A DNA stretch of 64,000 nt from Sporolactobacillus sp. Y61 (lineage in GTDB: Bacteria > Bacillota > Bacilli > Bacillales > Sporolactobacillaceae). The notes beneath the pieces are model-generated. The model was given only the letters and a program-made list of their open reading frames with translations. It was not told the origin of the DNA and made no database searches. The translations under genes and the position numbers were made by a program. Positions 35,385 through 48,548 of the stretch are shown piece after piece (within the stretch, counting starts at the first letter, position 1; each line of letters begins with the position of its first letter). The DNA lies in assembly GCF_040529185.1 (NCBI RefSeq), contig NZ_CP159510.1, positions 1,550,001 to 1,614,000 on the forward strand, given 5' to 3'.

Positions 35385-38300
35385 GTCGCACCTTACATAG
35401 GTGCGTGGATTGAAATATTGTCGCGAATCAGGTCACCATTTCGACCGGGAGTCGCACCTTACATAGGTGCGTGGATTGAAATAGACAGGGATGCTGTTGG
35501 AAACCATTTACTCAGTGTCGCACCTTACATAGGTGCGTGGATTGAAATTGCGAACAAGTCCCCGTGCGGCAGAGTGAATTTTTGTCGCACCTTACATAGG
35601 TGCGTGGATTGAAATATCAAAAAGGCCTTCCAGCTTTTCTTCCGCCAGAGTCGCACCTTACATAGGTGCGTGGATTGAAATCCGATCGGATCACCATAAC
35701 CAGACAGGCGTGCTTCGTCGCACCTTACATAGGTGCGTGGATTGAAATATGTGACTGCTATACGCTATTTCCAGTTTCGGAGTCGCACCTTACATAGGTG
35801 CGTGGATTGAAATACCTCGACCTTTCGAATGTCAAACCCCATGCCCTGCAGTCGCACCTTACATAGGTGCGTGGATTGAAATATAATCTGCCGCCTATTA
35901 TTGTTTATCGCGATAGTCGCACCTTACATAGGTGCGTGGATTGAAATTTGGCACACTCCTCACACATCGGCACATCGCAAGTCGTCGCACCTTACATAGG
36001 TGCGTGGATTGAAATCTCACCTCCTTAGCTGTTTAAATAAATCTGTTTGGTCGCACCTTACATAGGTGCGTGGATTGAAATTCGAGCCGGTCAAGATGAT
36101 GCTCAATAAGATCATCAGTCGCACCTTACATAGGTGCGTGGATTGAAATACATCGGACATCCCGAGTGCCTTATTGAGCGAACTGTCGCACCTTACATAG
36201 GTGCGTGGATTGAAATATATACGAAGTACTGGAAAAACGTGGGATACGCCCGTCGCACCTTACATAGGTGCGTGGATTGAAATCGACATACGGCGGGCCG
36301 TATGACAGCTATACGAGTCGCACCTTACATAGGTGCGTGGATTGAAATCCGAAAACGGATCTTGTTCGAGCGCATAAATAAACGTCGCACCTTACATAGG
36401 TGCGTGGATTGAAATCGGAATGGATGGATCGGCCGTTTTCGCCATGGTCGTCGCACCTTACATAGGTGCGTGGATTGAAATTAGTGATAGATTTACCGCT
36501 CCGGGCCATTTAACCGGTCGCACCTTACATAGGTGCGTGGATTGAAATTTGTCCTGACTGTCTTTGTCGAATAGCAACCACGGTCGCACCTTACATAGGT
36601 GCGTGGATTGAAATCCGTACACTCCGATAGACAGCATGCCACCAGACAGTCGCACCTTACATAGGTGCGTGGATTGAAATCCTCGCTACCTGATACCAAA
36701 TAATTTATATTTTGTCGCACCTTACATAGGTGCGTGGATTGAAATATCTCGACAAAGACGATTCGGGCACCTGGAAAAGTCGCACCTTACATAGGTGCGT
36801 GGATTGAAATGAGTGTCCAAAAACGATGTCGTTAACCAGATCAACGTCGCACCTTACATAGGTGCGTGGATTGAAATTTTAGGCCTTGTTTTATATATTC
36901 GCAGCCCAGTCGCACCTTACATAGGTGCGTGGATTGAAATCATTTGACCGATGTTTCCGGCTGCCTGATCAGTCGTCGCACCTTACATAGGTGCGTGGAT
37001 TGAAATATTATCACAGGTTACTTTGGATACCTTGCCACCAGTCGCACCTTACATAGGTGCGTGGATTGAAATCTTTGTATTAATTGGCTCTGGCGTATTC
37101 AGGCTGTGTCGCACCTTACATAGGTGCGTGGATTGAAATTTCCTTCGGGCTGAGTGGATTGACGATCTTCTTTCGTCGCACCTTACATAGGTGCGTGGAT
37201 TGAAATTCTGATTGGGAGATTGCCTTATCCGCAGAACTCGTGTCGCACCTTACATAGGTGCGTGGATTGAAATCTATATCATCTAAGCTATCAATACCAT
37301 ATTACGTCGCACCTTACATAGGTGCGTGGATTGAAATGATAAAGTCTGGAAAGCAAGTGTAATCAATAGTAAGTCGCACCTTACATAGGTGCGTGGATTG
37401 AAATTTTGCAATGTTTGACAAGCGCATCGCGTGGGTTCGTCGCACCTTACATAGGTGCGTGGATTGAAATTTTTAATAAGAAACATCTCGGTAAGGTTGA
37501 AATCGTCGCACCTTACATAGGTGCGTGGATTGAAATCTTTGGGATTAAAGTAAGCCCGATACTGCACATGCCGTCGCACCTTACATAGGTGCGTGGATTG
37601 AAATAAAAAAAAGTGGAAAAAAATACTCGATCACTGGCGTCGCACCTTACATAGGTGCGTGGATTGAAATATTAAAAACGAAAGGGGTGACAATGTGCAA
37701 AGTAGTCGCACCTTACATAGGTGCGTGGATTGAAATAGAAATACCACTTGTTACTGCCCCAGTATCAATGTCGCACCTTACATAGGTGCGTGGATTGAAA
37801 TTGATTCGTTATCAGCATTACTAATAAAATCTGTGGTCGCACCTTACATAGGTGCGTGGATTGAAATTGTCCTGACCAAATACAATGTAACCAGGACAAA
37901 GGTCGCACCTTACATAGGTGCGTGGATTGAAATGTTTCGTCGCAGCACTTATCAAGGCTGAAGGGAGAGAGTCGCACCTTACATAGGTGCGTGGATTGAA
38001 ATAATTCCATCCGCCTTCGCATCTTTAATTTCTTGAGTCGCACCTTACATAGGTGCGTGGATTGAAATCTGTAAAGCCTTGATTATGTCTGAATCTGTGA
38101 AGTCGCACCTTACATAGGTGCGTGGATTGAAATTGAAAACTTAGATCTTTAATTATCTGACTATTCAGTCGCGCCTTACATAGGTGCGTGGATTGAAATC
38201 TCCGTGAAGGAGTGACAGGTGATGGCAGATGTACGTCGCACCTTACATAGGTGCGTGGATTGAAATATTTTACCATGGAAGAAATACGTGAAGCAATAAG

Positions 38301-40555
38301 TCGCACCTTACATAGGTGCGTGGATTGAAATCTTTTAATATTGACGGCTGACCATATGAATCACGTCGCACCTTACATAGGTGCGTGGATTGAAATCATA
38401 TTCTATCGCTTACCTTGTAAGCGAAAGAAGTGTCGCACCTTACATAGGTGCGTGGATTGAAATTTTTCGTTGTCGTTTTGTAACGTGTACCGGCAGAGTC
38501 GCACCTTACATAGGTGCGTGGATTGAAATAATTCTAGCGTTGATCGGTTAATAACTTACAAAAAAGTCGCACCTTACATAGGTGCGTGGATTGAAATTCT
38601 TCTGACAAATTTTGCTGGCTCACTTGTCCGCGGTCGCACCTTACATAGGTGCGTGGATTGAAATACTGCAGTATATCGCCTATGGCATTGTTGCAAGCGG
38701 TCGCACCTTACATAGGTGCGTGGATTGAAATGGCATATACAGGCAAGTATATATCATAGTCTGTCGTCGCACCTTACATAGGTGCGTGGATTGAAATCTA
38801 GAAAACGTTGTCAGATACTATGACATGGACGTGTCGCACCTTACATAGGTGCGTGGATTGAAATTGTCACCCCCGTTGATGACGGTCTTTCGACCTAATG
38901 TCGCACCTTACATAGGTGCGTGGATTGAAATGATAACACCACGCTGAAGCGTATCCGTGGACAGCGGTCGCACCTTACATAGGTGCGTGGATTGAAATCA
39001 CCATATTCCAGCGGGGAAATGTCCCCATAGTTGTCGCACCTTACATAGGTGCGTGGATTGAAATAATTCCCGTGAAAAGTGATTATAGTACCTTTCCGGT
39101 CGCACCTTACATAGGTGCGTGGATTGAAATAATTCCCGTGAAAAGTGATTATAGTACCTTTCCGGTCGCACCTTACATAGGTGCGTGGATTGAAATAATG
39201 ATGATTGAGCATTCGCCGCCTGTAGATACGTCGCACCTTACATAGGTGCGTGGATTGAAATCAGATCCATGTAATAGACCTTCAGTCCTCTATCGTCGCA
39301 CCTTACATAGGTGCGTGGATTGAAATTTGCACTTTAATCGCCCATTTCAATTCAGATATTGTCGCACCTTACATAGGTGCGTGGATTGAAATTTTTCGAC
39401 AATGTCGGCGTCAAGTTTGGCTTGTGTCGCACCTTACATAGGTGCGTGGATTGAAATAAGTTTCTTCTTGCGCTCATCTTCCTCATTCGCAATGTCGCAC
39501 CTTACATAGGTGCGTGGATTGAAATTGTATAAAAAAGGCGCCTTTAGCTTTACGTGATAAAAGTCGCACCTTACATAGGTGCGTGGATTGAAATAACTTA
39601 CGTGAAACCCACGAGAAGCAAAATCTCAGTCGCACCTTACATAGGTGCGTGGATTGAAATTGGAATGACTATGTAGTTGCTGATGTGGCGCCTGTCGCAC
39701 CTTACATAGGTGCGTGGATTGAAATTAGATAGATCTTGTCAGTCTGTGCCTGGTTAAGCCGTCGCACCTTACATAGGTGCGTGGATTGAAATTAGTTATC
39801 CGTCCGTCATGTTATCAGAACAATACCCGTCGCACCTTACATAGGTGCGTGGATTGAAATAATATTTAGAAGAGGAGGAGACCCCTAATTAACGGTCGCA
39901 CCTTACATAGGTGCGTGGATTGAAATACAGTGTGCATCGTGTCCTATAATATGATACACTGGTCGCACCTTACATAGGTGCGTGGATTGAAATACCTGCT
40001 AATGGGGAAACGATTGAGGCTAACTAGTCGCACCTTACATAGGTGCGTGGATTGAAATACTCCCTTTATTTCGTTTTAGATGTCAACTTCGCAACGTCGC
40101 ACCTTACATAGGTGCGTGGATTGAAATGTCAACGGCATCATGACCGACCGCCTGATTGGCCGTCGCACCTTACATAGGTGCGTGGATTGAAATATAGCGT
40201 CTCCTGGATTCCCAGTAAATCTTAGAACGGTCGCACCTTACATAGGTGCGTGGATTGAAATTCTCTTTGATCAATACCATAAGCAAAAGACAAAGTCGCA
40301 CCTTACATAGGTGCGTGGATTGAAATAACATCGACTTTACCAGCGATAGTCCTTACTGGGTCGCACCTTACATAGGTGCGTGGATTGAAATTACAGTTGC
40401 GATTGCCGGAGTTGGTGGCTATGCGTGTCGCACCTTACATAGGTGCGTGGATTGAAATAATCTGCAACCGAGCCGGTATATTGAGCACGGAAAGTCGCAC
40501 CTTACATAGGTGCGTGGATTGAAATCCGGGAACCTTGGAAATATGTACACCGAAG
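35385..40555 (+). CRISPR. CRISPR array, leader-proximal segment (78 repeats)
   Basis: A 32-bp repeat beginning GTCGCACC, with palindromic core CACCTTACATAGGTGCG, and ending ATTGAAAT, the typical type I-C form. I counted 78 copies, first at 35385 and last at 40494-40525. Spacers are 31-37 nt, mostly 33-35. Repeats are nearly all identical; the copy at 38168 has A to G (GTCGCGCC). The spacers at 39065-39098 and 39131-39164 are identical. The last spacer (40526-40555) is cut by the IS21 element. All open frames across the array are shadows of the repeat. Confidence 0.98.
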
Positions 40556-40660
40556 TGTATATAGTAATCTAAAAGTACCCCAGGATAGTCACTGAAAATT
40601 CCCCCACTCTATTATAATAAACCCACAGACTATAAATTCTTTTGTGGGGAGAATGGGAAG

Positions 40661-42253
40661 ATGATTGCTTTGATGCAGAAACAAGACATTTTACTTATGT
40701 ATTTGAGGGAGGGGCGATCCCAAAGAGAGATTGCGAGAGAAACGGGGGTTGATCGAAAAACCATTCGGAAGTATATCCATGACTACGAGGAGAAATTGAA
40801 ACAGCTTCAAAAGGTTGATCATGAGGTCGATCGAGGTGAATTAATCCAGGAGTTAGTTGAGAAGCCAAGGTATCACGTGAACAATCGAAAAAAGCGCGTT
40901 GTAACGGATGAGATTGAACAAATGATTCGGGGTCATCTTAAGGAAAATGAGAACAAACGGAAACAGGGGCTCCATAAGCAACAAAAGAAACCGATGGATA
41001 TTTTCGAATCGCTGCAGGCAGGAGGTGTTCCTATCAGTTACAGTACGGTTCTTCGAACCGTTCGATCCATCGAGAAAAAAGTGAAGGATGCTTATATTAA
41101 AGGGTCTTATACTCCAGGGGACATTTGTGAATTTGATTGGGGTGAAGTCAAAATAAAGATTGGAGGAAAGCTGAGAACGTTTCAGATGGCCGTGTTTACG
41201 TCTGCTTATGGCAATTTTCGCATGGCGTACTTGTTTTCAAAACAAAAAACGGAGTGTTTTCAAGAAGCACACGCGATGTTCTTCAAAGAGGTGGGTGGTG
41301 TCTATCATACCATGGTTTACGACAATATGCGTGTGGCGGTGAAACGTTTTGTCGGGCCGAATGAAAAAGAGCCGACCGAGGGTCTGCTTAAACTGTCGAT
41401 CTATTATGGATTCACTTTTCGTTTCTGTAATACAAGACGCGGAAATGAGAAGGGGCATGTTGAGCGGAGCGTGGAAGTTATTCGTAGGAAAGCGTTTGCC
41501 TTTCAAGATTCCTTTGAAAGCATCGAGGAAGCCAATAGCTATTTGTATCAAGTCTGCATGCGATTAAATCAAAAGGAGCGATCATATAACGATCAGACAC
41601 CTGTAGTGGCTCTGGAGGCTGAACGTCCCTTTTTCCTTCGTCTGCCTGAGCCCTTTGACGCCGCTCGATACGCGACATTGCGGGTAGACAAATATGCCAC
41701 GGTTGTGGTTGATCAAAATCACTATTCGGTTCCAGATCATTTAGTGGGTGAACAGGTTCAGGTTAAAATTTATACGAATCGGATTCACTGTTTCTATAAC
41801 GAACAAAAAGTCGCTGAGCACAAACTACTGACCGGTTGTCATGAATGGGGTCTTCAGATTGAGCACTACCTTGAGACCCTAAGGAAAAAGCCCGGTGCAT
41901 TAGCTGGTAGCGCAGCACTGCAACAGGCAGATCCCAAAATCAGAAATATCTACACTACCCATTATATCAACCGTGAGCGTGATTTTATAGAACTGATTCA
42001 TTATTTAAAAGAAAAAGCTACACTGCCGGAGATTGAACAGAGCATTCAGGAGCTCAGACAAATGGGACCGAATCATGTAACGACCGATAAGATTAAAGCC
42101 GTCTGTGCAAAAAATCGAATACCCAAGGATGTTCCCCCGCTCACATCAGAGGAAACGCAATCCATTGCAAGTCAGGCAGAACGGCATCTCAGACTTTATG
42201 ACGAATTATTCAACACGACAAAGGTTGGACAGCATGAGGAGGTATGCGTATGA
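40661..42253 (+). CDS. istA: IS21-family transposase IstA
   Basis: A 530-residue DDE transposase. The N-terminal helix-turn-helix is in REGRSQREIARETGVDRKTI. Catalytic acidic residues are in DICEFDWGEVKI, in VYDNMRVAVKRF and in NEKGHVERSVEVIRRKAF. The C-terminal beta-barrel segment is YATVVVDQNHYSVP. The frame is intact and overlaps istB by 10 bp, as usual in this family, so the element may be active. Confidence 0.95.
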   Translation: MIALMQKQDILLMYLREGRSQREIARETGVDRKTIRKYIHDYEEKLKQLQKVDHEVDRGELIQELVEKPRYHVNNRKKRVVTDEIEQMIRGHLKENENKRKQGLHKQQKKPMDIFESLQAGGVPISYSTVLRTVRSIEKKVKDAYIKGSYTPGDICEFDWGEVKIKIGGKLRTFQMAVFTSAYGNFRMAYLFSKQKTECFQEAHAMFFKEVGGVYHTMVYDNMRVAVKRFVGPNEKEPTEGLLKLSIYYGFTFRFCNTRRGNEKGHVERSVEVIRRKAFAFQDSFESIEEANSYLYQVCMRLNQKERSYNDQTPVVALEAERPFFLRLPEPFDAARYATLRVDKYATVVVDQNHYSVPDHLVGEQVQVKIYTNRIHCFYNEQKVAEHKLLTGCHEWGLQIEHYLETLRKKPGALAGSAALQQADPKIRNIYTTHYINRERDFIELIHYLKEKATLPEIEQSIQELRQMGPNHVTTDKIKAVCAKNRIPKDVPPLTSEETQSIASQAERHLRLYDELFNTTKVGQHEEVCV

Positions 42254-43023
42254 ACAAGTCAAACAACGTGAACGATAGAATTTACCAGTATTGCAAGGAT
42301 ATTAAATTACCGACGATTCGTGAATGCTTTAAGGAACAGATTAATGATGCGGTGATCCGTGACATCAATTATGAAGCCTTTTTAGCAGAACTCCTGCAAA
42401 AGGAATGGGATGCCCGAAGGCAGACTGCACAGGCTAATCGCATTCGACGCGCTAAATTTCCATACAAAAAATATCTGGAAGATCTGTCCGTTCAGGACTT
42501 GCCGGAGGATGCCCAAAAGAAATACAAACAACTGAGAACCCTTCAATTCATCCAGGAAGGAAGAAATCTTATTTTAGCCGGCAATCCCGGAACCGGGAAA
42601 ACCCATACAGCTATTGGACTTGGCATCAAAGCCTGTGAGGAAGGGTATAGCGTTTGGTTTACGACGGTTCCCCTGCTCATTAATTATATGAAAGAGTGTC
42701 GATCAGAACGGACGCTTCGCGCCTTTCAAACCCGCTTTAAAAAATATGATTTGGTCATTTTGGATGAGATGGGCTATATCTCTTTTGACAAGGAAGGGGC
42801 AGAACTCTTATTTACTCATCTTTCACTACGGGCAGGACAAAAGTCTACCCTCATCACAACAAATTTATCCTTTGAACGATGGGGCGAAATCTTTCAGGAT
42901 CCCGTCATGACTGCAGCGATGATTGATCGACTCACGCATCAGGCGTATTTAGTCAATATGAATGGCAATTCCTATCGAATGAAAGAAACAAAAGCTTGGA
43001 TGGAGCAGCAACAAATCGGTTGA
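42244..43023 (+). CDS. istB: IS21-family helper ATPase IstB
   Basis: A 259-residue AAA+ ATPase related to DnaC that activates IstA and selects targets. Walker A is GNPGTGKTHTAIG, Walker B is YDLVILDEMGYI, and the sensor region is STLITTNLSFERWGEIF. The ATG at 42247 may be used instead, given the AGGAGGT just before it. Confidence 0.95.
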   Translation: MRMNKSNNVNDRIYQYCKDIKLPTIRECFKEQINDAVIRDINYEAFLAELLQKEWDARRQTAQANRIRRAKFPYKKYLEDLSVQDLPEDAQKKYKQLRTLQFIQEGRNLILAGNPGTGKTHTAIGLGIKACEEGYSVWFTTVPLLINYMKECRSERTLRAFQTRFKKYDLVILDEMGYISFDKEGAELLFTHLSLRAGQKSTLITTNLSFERWGEIFQDPVMTAAMIDRLTHQAYLVNMNGNSYRMKETKAWMEQQQIG

Positions 43024-43119
43024 ACTCTATCCCATTCCCCCATGAGCTTAATAAGTTGGGTGGGGGAATTTTAAATGACTATATGGGGGATTTTTCAGTT
43101 GACAAATACACCGAAGAAG

Positions 43120-46100
43120 GTCGCACCTTACATAGGTGCGTGGATTGAAATTTAGTACATTCTTTATCATTCTTGTTTATGGGTACGTCGCACCTTACAT
43201 AGGTGCGTGGATTGAAATTCATCGATGAACGTCTCCATTGCCCACATGACAAGTCGCACCTTACATAGGTGCGTGGATTGAAATGCTTCAATTTGCTTCT
43301 TGCCGATGTTTAAAGTTGTCGCACCTTACATAGGTGCGTGGATTGAAATTTTAACAATGCCGACAATGTATGAGCTGGAGAACATGTCGCACCTTACATA
43401 GGTGCGTGGATTGAAATTATAAAAGATATTGTCGTAGAGGTGGTAAACCACGTCGCACCTTACATAGGTGCGTGGATTGAAATGGATAAGTACCGACATC
43501 AGCGATACAACAGGCGGTCGCACCTTACATAGGTGCGTGGATTGAAATGACACGATGACATACTTATCCAGTCTGGATATACCCGTCGCACCTTACATAG
43601 GTGCGTGGATTGAAATCAGCGTAAAAAAGAAGGGCACGAAGCCCAGCCGTACCGTCGCACCTTACATAGGTGCGTGGATTGAAATGTTAGGGCCGCCGTC
43701 TATCCGCCGGAATACCGATCCGTCGCACCTTACATAGGTGCGTGGATTGAAATAAATAACATCTGTGACAGGTCTTTTTTTGTGAACTCGTCGCACCTTA
43801 CATAGGTGCGTGGATTGAAATACTCGCTCGTTGCCGTCTGTATCAACGTATGCCAGTCGCACCTTACATAGGTGCGTGGATTGAAATTTTTGAGATTTCT
43901 TTTCGGTATGTTCCAGATAACGGTCGCACCTTACATAGGTGCGTGGATTGAAATAAAAAAGAGATTTACATGTATGTCTGGAACGAGAAAACGTCGCACC
44001 TTACATAGGTGCGTGGATTGAAATTCTGTATCTTGTTTCAACGGCTCCGCCTCCCATGTTGTCGCACCTTACATAGGTGCGTGGATTGAAATACGTAGGG
44101 GCGTGGGGTGCATGGAATGACACCAGGTCGCACCTTACATAGGTGCGTGGATTGAAATTGAACGCACAGGATCGACTGTATCGGCTTAAAAAGTCGCACC
44201 TTACATAGGTGCGTGGATTGAAATACGCTTTTTTTGTCTATCCACGAATCAGATGTGTCGTCGCACCTTACATAGGTGCGTGGATTGAAATATTAGTTTC
44301 AAGGTCTATATCATAATATCTAACGTCGCACCTTACATAGGTGCGTGGATTGAAATAACTCCTTTCAACTTTGCGTATCGTGATTACAAAGTCGCACCTT
44401 ACATAGGTGCGTGGATTGAAATAAGAAAGCAGTTAAACTTGCAAAGACGTTCACCGGTCGCACCTTACATAGGTGCGTGGATTGAAATTGCTCTGCTGGA
44501 AATGCCACGGGAACGTGCAGACAGTCGCACCTTACATAGGTGCGTGGATTGAAATATGCCATGCAATCGTTTTTGTCGCTTTATCAACTGTCGCACCTTA
44601 CATAGGTGCGTGGATTGAAATCTTTGCCCAGAAAGATGCTCTTGATCTGCGAGACGTCGCACCTTACATAGGTGCGTGGATTGAAATAGTTACCGGTGCA
44701 TCCTGTTTGACTTTGTATTGGCCGTCGCACCTTACATAGGTGCGTGGATTGAAATCATGTATTCTATCTCATGCACGACCGCCCAGTAAAGTCGCACCTT
44801 ACATAGGTGCGTGGATTGAAATATTCCGCGGATCAGGAGGTTAAACAGCAGAAAGGGGTCGCACCTTACATAGGTGCGTGGATTGAAATATTTTCCCATG
44901 CGATAACTGTCCGCTTGGTAACGTCGCACCTTACATAGGTGCGTGGATTGAAATCAATCGCGGCTATTAAAAGATATACCGGCCTCGTCGTCGCACCTTA
45001 CATAGGTGCGTGGATTGAAATATAATCTGATCCGGTGTTTTACCAGCTGTATGAAAGTCGCACCTTACATAGGTGCGTGGATTGAAATAGAACATAGTAT
45101 GTTAGTATAGAAATATGGAAGGTGTCGCACCTTACATAGGTGCGTGGATTGAAATTCCGTCAGCGATTCTGATTTTTTCGATCCTTATCGTCGCACCTTA
45201 CATAGGTGCGTGGATTGAAATGAAAACTCCGCCTTATAAAGGTCATTACGCGCATCGTCGCACCTTACATAGGTGCGTGGATTGAAATCCGATACGTCAA
45301 CGTCATGTGTAACTCATTTCCCGGTCGCACCTTACATAGGTGCGTGGATTGAAATGGTTATTGTGCGAGATTTAATCGTTTAGACGACGCGTCGCACCTT
45401 ACATAGGTTCGTGGATTGAAATCCCTAGAGGCAATGGATACTTTTAGGTATAAAACCGTCGCACCTTACATAGGTGCGTGGATTGAAATAGTTCCCTTGA
45501 AAAGTGGTTGTAATATTTTTCAGCGTCGCACCTTACATAGGTGCGTGGATTGAAATAGGTCGGGATTTAACCGGTCAGCGTTTTGGACGAGTCGCACCTT
45601 ACATAGGTGCGTGGATTGAAATCGGACGTGGCGGCTGGTACATGTCCCAGCGTGACAGTCGCACCTTACATAGGTGCGTGGATTGAAATTCCTCTCTGGT
45701 TAATTTTGATGTCCATCAGCTGTTGTCGCACCTTACATAGGTGCGTGGATTGAAATTGTAAATAGCGTCGTAATCGGCATCTTATGCTCGCGTCGCACCT
45801 TACATAGGTGCGTGGATTGAAATCCAAGTATTGTAAAAATACGTCTACTTCCATCTGTGTCGCACCTTACATAGGTGCGTGGATTGAAATATCGGTCCCA
45901 TCCCGAACCAACCGTGCCGCGTTACGTCGCACCTTACATAGGTGCGTGGATTGAAATGGATTGGGACATGTTGAGTAGATCTGATAAGCGGCGTCGCACC
46001 TTACATAGGTGCGTGGATTGAAATAAAGCAAACTGTTAGTAGATGGGAGCTTGGGCAAAGTCGCACCTTACATAGGTGCGTGGATTGAAATATTAAACAG

Positions 46101-47294
46101 AGTTGCCCTCAGATATTGATTAAAGTCGCACCTTACATAGGTGCGTGGATTGAAATTCAAAAACATCTCTTCCAAGTGTTGTATCAGGGATGCTAGTCGC
46201 ACCTTACATAGGTGCGTGGATTGAAATCATTTTCCCGAGACGCTTGTCTGTGTCCCTTTTAGTCGCACCTTACATAGGTGCGTGGATTGAAATTCACCAA
46301 AGGCTTTATGTACAGCGGTGCGGATCCGGGTCGCACCTTACATAGGTGCGTGGATTGAAATGCGATAAACAAAGTCGTTAATCAGAATGCCGTAGGCGTC
46401 GCACCTTACATAGGTGCGTGGATTGAAATAGCTATGCACATCTTTTAAAACCACAAGCCAGCAACGTCGCACCTTACATAGGTGCGTGGATTGAAATGAC
46501 CAAAAGCGCGGGCAATTGGTAAGCTGATCGGAGTCGCACCTTACATAGGTGCGTGGATTGAAATCAGGACTTCCAGGTGCTCGTGACTATGGCGTGGACA
46601 GTCGCACCTTACATAGGTGCGTGGATTGAAATTCACTGGATCAGGCCTATGTCATCGAAACGAACGGTCGCACCTTACATAGGTGCGTGGATTGAAATCT
46701 CTGCTCCATTTAATATGAGATAGCAGGCAAACGTCGCACCTTACATAGGTGCGTGGATTGAAATTTTATCGGAAAGGATATTACAGCAGAGAAATTAAGG
46801 TCGCACCTTACATAGGTGCGTGGATTGAAATACCACCAAACTTGCTAAAGAAGTCATTATCTTCAGTCGCACCTTACATAGGTGCGTGGATTGAAATAAT
46901 ACAATGATTGATGATCGTCCGGTGGGCAGTCGTCGCACCTTACATAGGTGCGTGGATTGAAATAAATATCTATCCAGCCACTCAGCACGTTTCTTTGTGT
47001 CGCACCTTACATAGGTGCGTGGATTGAAATCAGACGATCTCAAGTATTGATTAATTGTTTCCCGGTCGCACCTTACATAGGTGCGTGGATTGAAATAATG
47101 GCTGTGATCGTACGTCCATAAAAAACTTGGAGTCGCACCTTACATAGGTGCGTGGATTGAAATTAAACAGATTGATCTAGCCTCAGAAAAATCCAAGTCG
47201 CACCTTACATAGGTGCGTGGATTGAAATTTGTCTGACGTGACGTGGATCCGAAACGCTGTACGTCGCACCTTACATAGGTGCGTGGATTGAAAT
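43120..47294 (+). CRISPR. CRISPR array, middle segment (63 repeats)
   Basis: The same 32-bp repeat and orientation as the leader-proximal segment; I counted 63 copies from 43120 to 47263-47294. One copy (45391) has G to T in the second arm. The spacer at 45490-45524 resembles the duplicated spacer of the first segment (shared TTCCC, TGAAAAGTG and further matches), suggesting related targets. The final spacer is interrupted by the IS3-family element. Confidence 0.98.
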
Positions 47295-47384
47295 AACGAG
47301 GACCACTTAAACAATATCGAAAGAGGTGATGTTAGGATAGTCTTACGGACACATTTTAGTTAAACTAAGAATTAACGAAAGGGT

Positions 47385-47672
47385 GTGTCCCGTATGGACA
47401 GCGGAAAGACGACCAAAAAATTCAATAAAGAATTTCGGCAGATGATTGTGGAGCTCTACCAGGCAGGCACTCCGGTCAAAGATCTCAGCAGCGAATATGG
47501 CGTATCGGAAACGACGATTTATAAATGGATTAAGAAACTGAATCCCATTCCTTTAGAAGATGGGAAATCCTTCACTCCTGAGGATTACCTGAAGCTTCAG
47601 AAAGAGATACGACGCATTCAGGAGGAAAATGAAATATTAAAAAAAGCTATGGCCATATTCGCAAAAAAGTAA
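47385..47672 (+). CDS. IS3-family OrfA
   Basis: A 95-residue helix-turn-helix and leucine-zipper protein that recognises the IS ends (KFNKEFRQMIVELYQAGTPV, then EYGVSETTIYKWIKKL). The frame ends at TAA right after the slippery sequence AAAAAAG (47663-47669), where a -1 shift would continue into orfB to make the full transposase. Confidence 0.92.
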   Translation: MSRMDSGKTTKKFNKEFRQMIVELYQAGTPVKDLSSEYGVSETTIYKWIKKLNPIPLEDGKSFTPEDYLKLQKEIRRIQEENEILKKAMAIFAKK

Positions 47673-48548
47673 CTTCAGCTGAGATGTGTGTTTTGATTGA
47701 TCGCCTGCAACAAAAACATCCTATAAAAACGGTATGCCAAGTGCTGGACATGCCGCGAAGTACTTATTATCAGGCTAAAAGTGCCTGTGAGTCCAGCCTG
47801 GCCCGTGAGAATCGAGAGTTGATGCAGCGCATTCAGGCCCTTTATACAGAAAGTAAACGAATATACGGAGCTCCCAAGATTCAGAAACGGCTTGAGAAAA
47901 GAAGGCTTCAGGGTCAGCCTCAAACGCGTGCAGCGGTTGATGAGACGAGCCAATCTGCGTTCCATCATTGTGAAAAAGTATCGTCCGCAATCGAACCAGG
48001 GACCAGTTGAGAACAGAAAAAATGTACTGGCTCAAGATTTTACAGCCACAAAAATCAACCAAAAATGGGTGGCTGATATCACTTATATTCACACAATCAA
48101 AGAGGGCTGGTGCTACCTGGCCTCAGTCATGGACTTGTGTACACGAAAAATTGTCGGTTATTCTTTTTCACGGAGCATGACCACGGAGCTCGCCCTGCGG
48201 GCTTTAGATAACTCTTGTGTCAATCAAAATCCTGAACCTGGTCTGATCCTGCATACGGATCTTGGCTCCCAGTATACAAGTCATGAATTTGAGAAAGCGA
48301 ATCAAGAGAAACAAATCGTCCATTCCTTCAGTAAAAAAGGCTGCCCGTACGATAACGCTTGCATTGAATCTTTTCATGCGACCTTGAAGAAAGAGGAAAT
48401 TCATCAGACGACCTATAAAGATTTCGATGAAGCAAGACGTGCTCTCTTTCAATACATTGAAGGCTGGTACAACAGGGCTAGAATACATAGCTCTCTCGAT
48501 TATCTGACGCCTCAGGAAGCAGAAGACAAGTTTTTGAAGACGGCCTGA
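47673..48548 (+). pseudogene. IS3-family OrfB integrase core, frameshifted
   Basis: After the slippery site the -1 frame reads VTSAEMCVLIDRLQQKHPIK and MPRSTYYQAK up to IYGAPKIQKRLEK. It then loses register. Deleting one A from the A4 run at 47897-47900 restores EGFRVSLKRVQRLMRRANL and the rest. The catalytic DDE residues are in KWVADITYIH, LHTDLGSQYTS and NACIESFHATLKKE. The element is therefore probably defective unless rescued in trans. Confidence 0.8.

Larger units (their letters stand above)
40556..43110 (+). mobile_element. IS21-family insertion sequence inside a CRISPR spacer
   Basis: A 2555-bp element starting TGTATATAG and ending AAATACA, with related subterminal motifs ATAGTCA and AAAATTCCCCCAC at both ends. 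It carries istA and istB. CCGAAG flanks it on both sides (40550-40555 and 43111-43116). The matching flank extends outward to TACACCGAAG, partly because the element may end in TACA. Without the element and one duplication, the spacer would be 33 nt, a normal length, so the array was continuous before insertion. Confidence 0.9.

Noticed and set aside
40556..43110. Possibility that the IS21 element separates two distinct arrays
   Set aside because: The flanking spacer halves plus one duplication copy make a normal 33-nt spacer, and repeats are identical on both sides.
36309..47043. Many small frames on both strands with repeated STHLCKVR, NPRTYVRCD or VAPYIGAWIEI
   Set aside because: They are translations of the CRISPR repeat, not genes.
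47684..48010. Separate small gene at the 5' side of orfB
   Set aside because: It is the N-terminal part of the IS3 OrfB before a one-base frameshift, not an independent gene.
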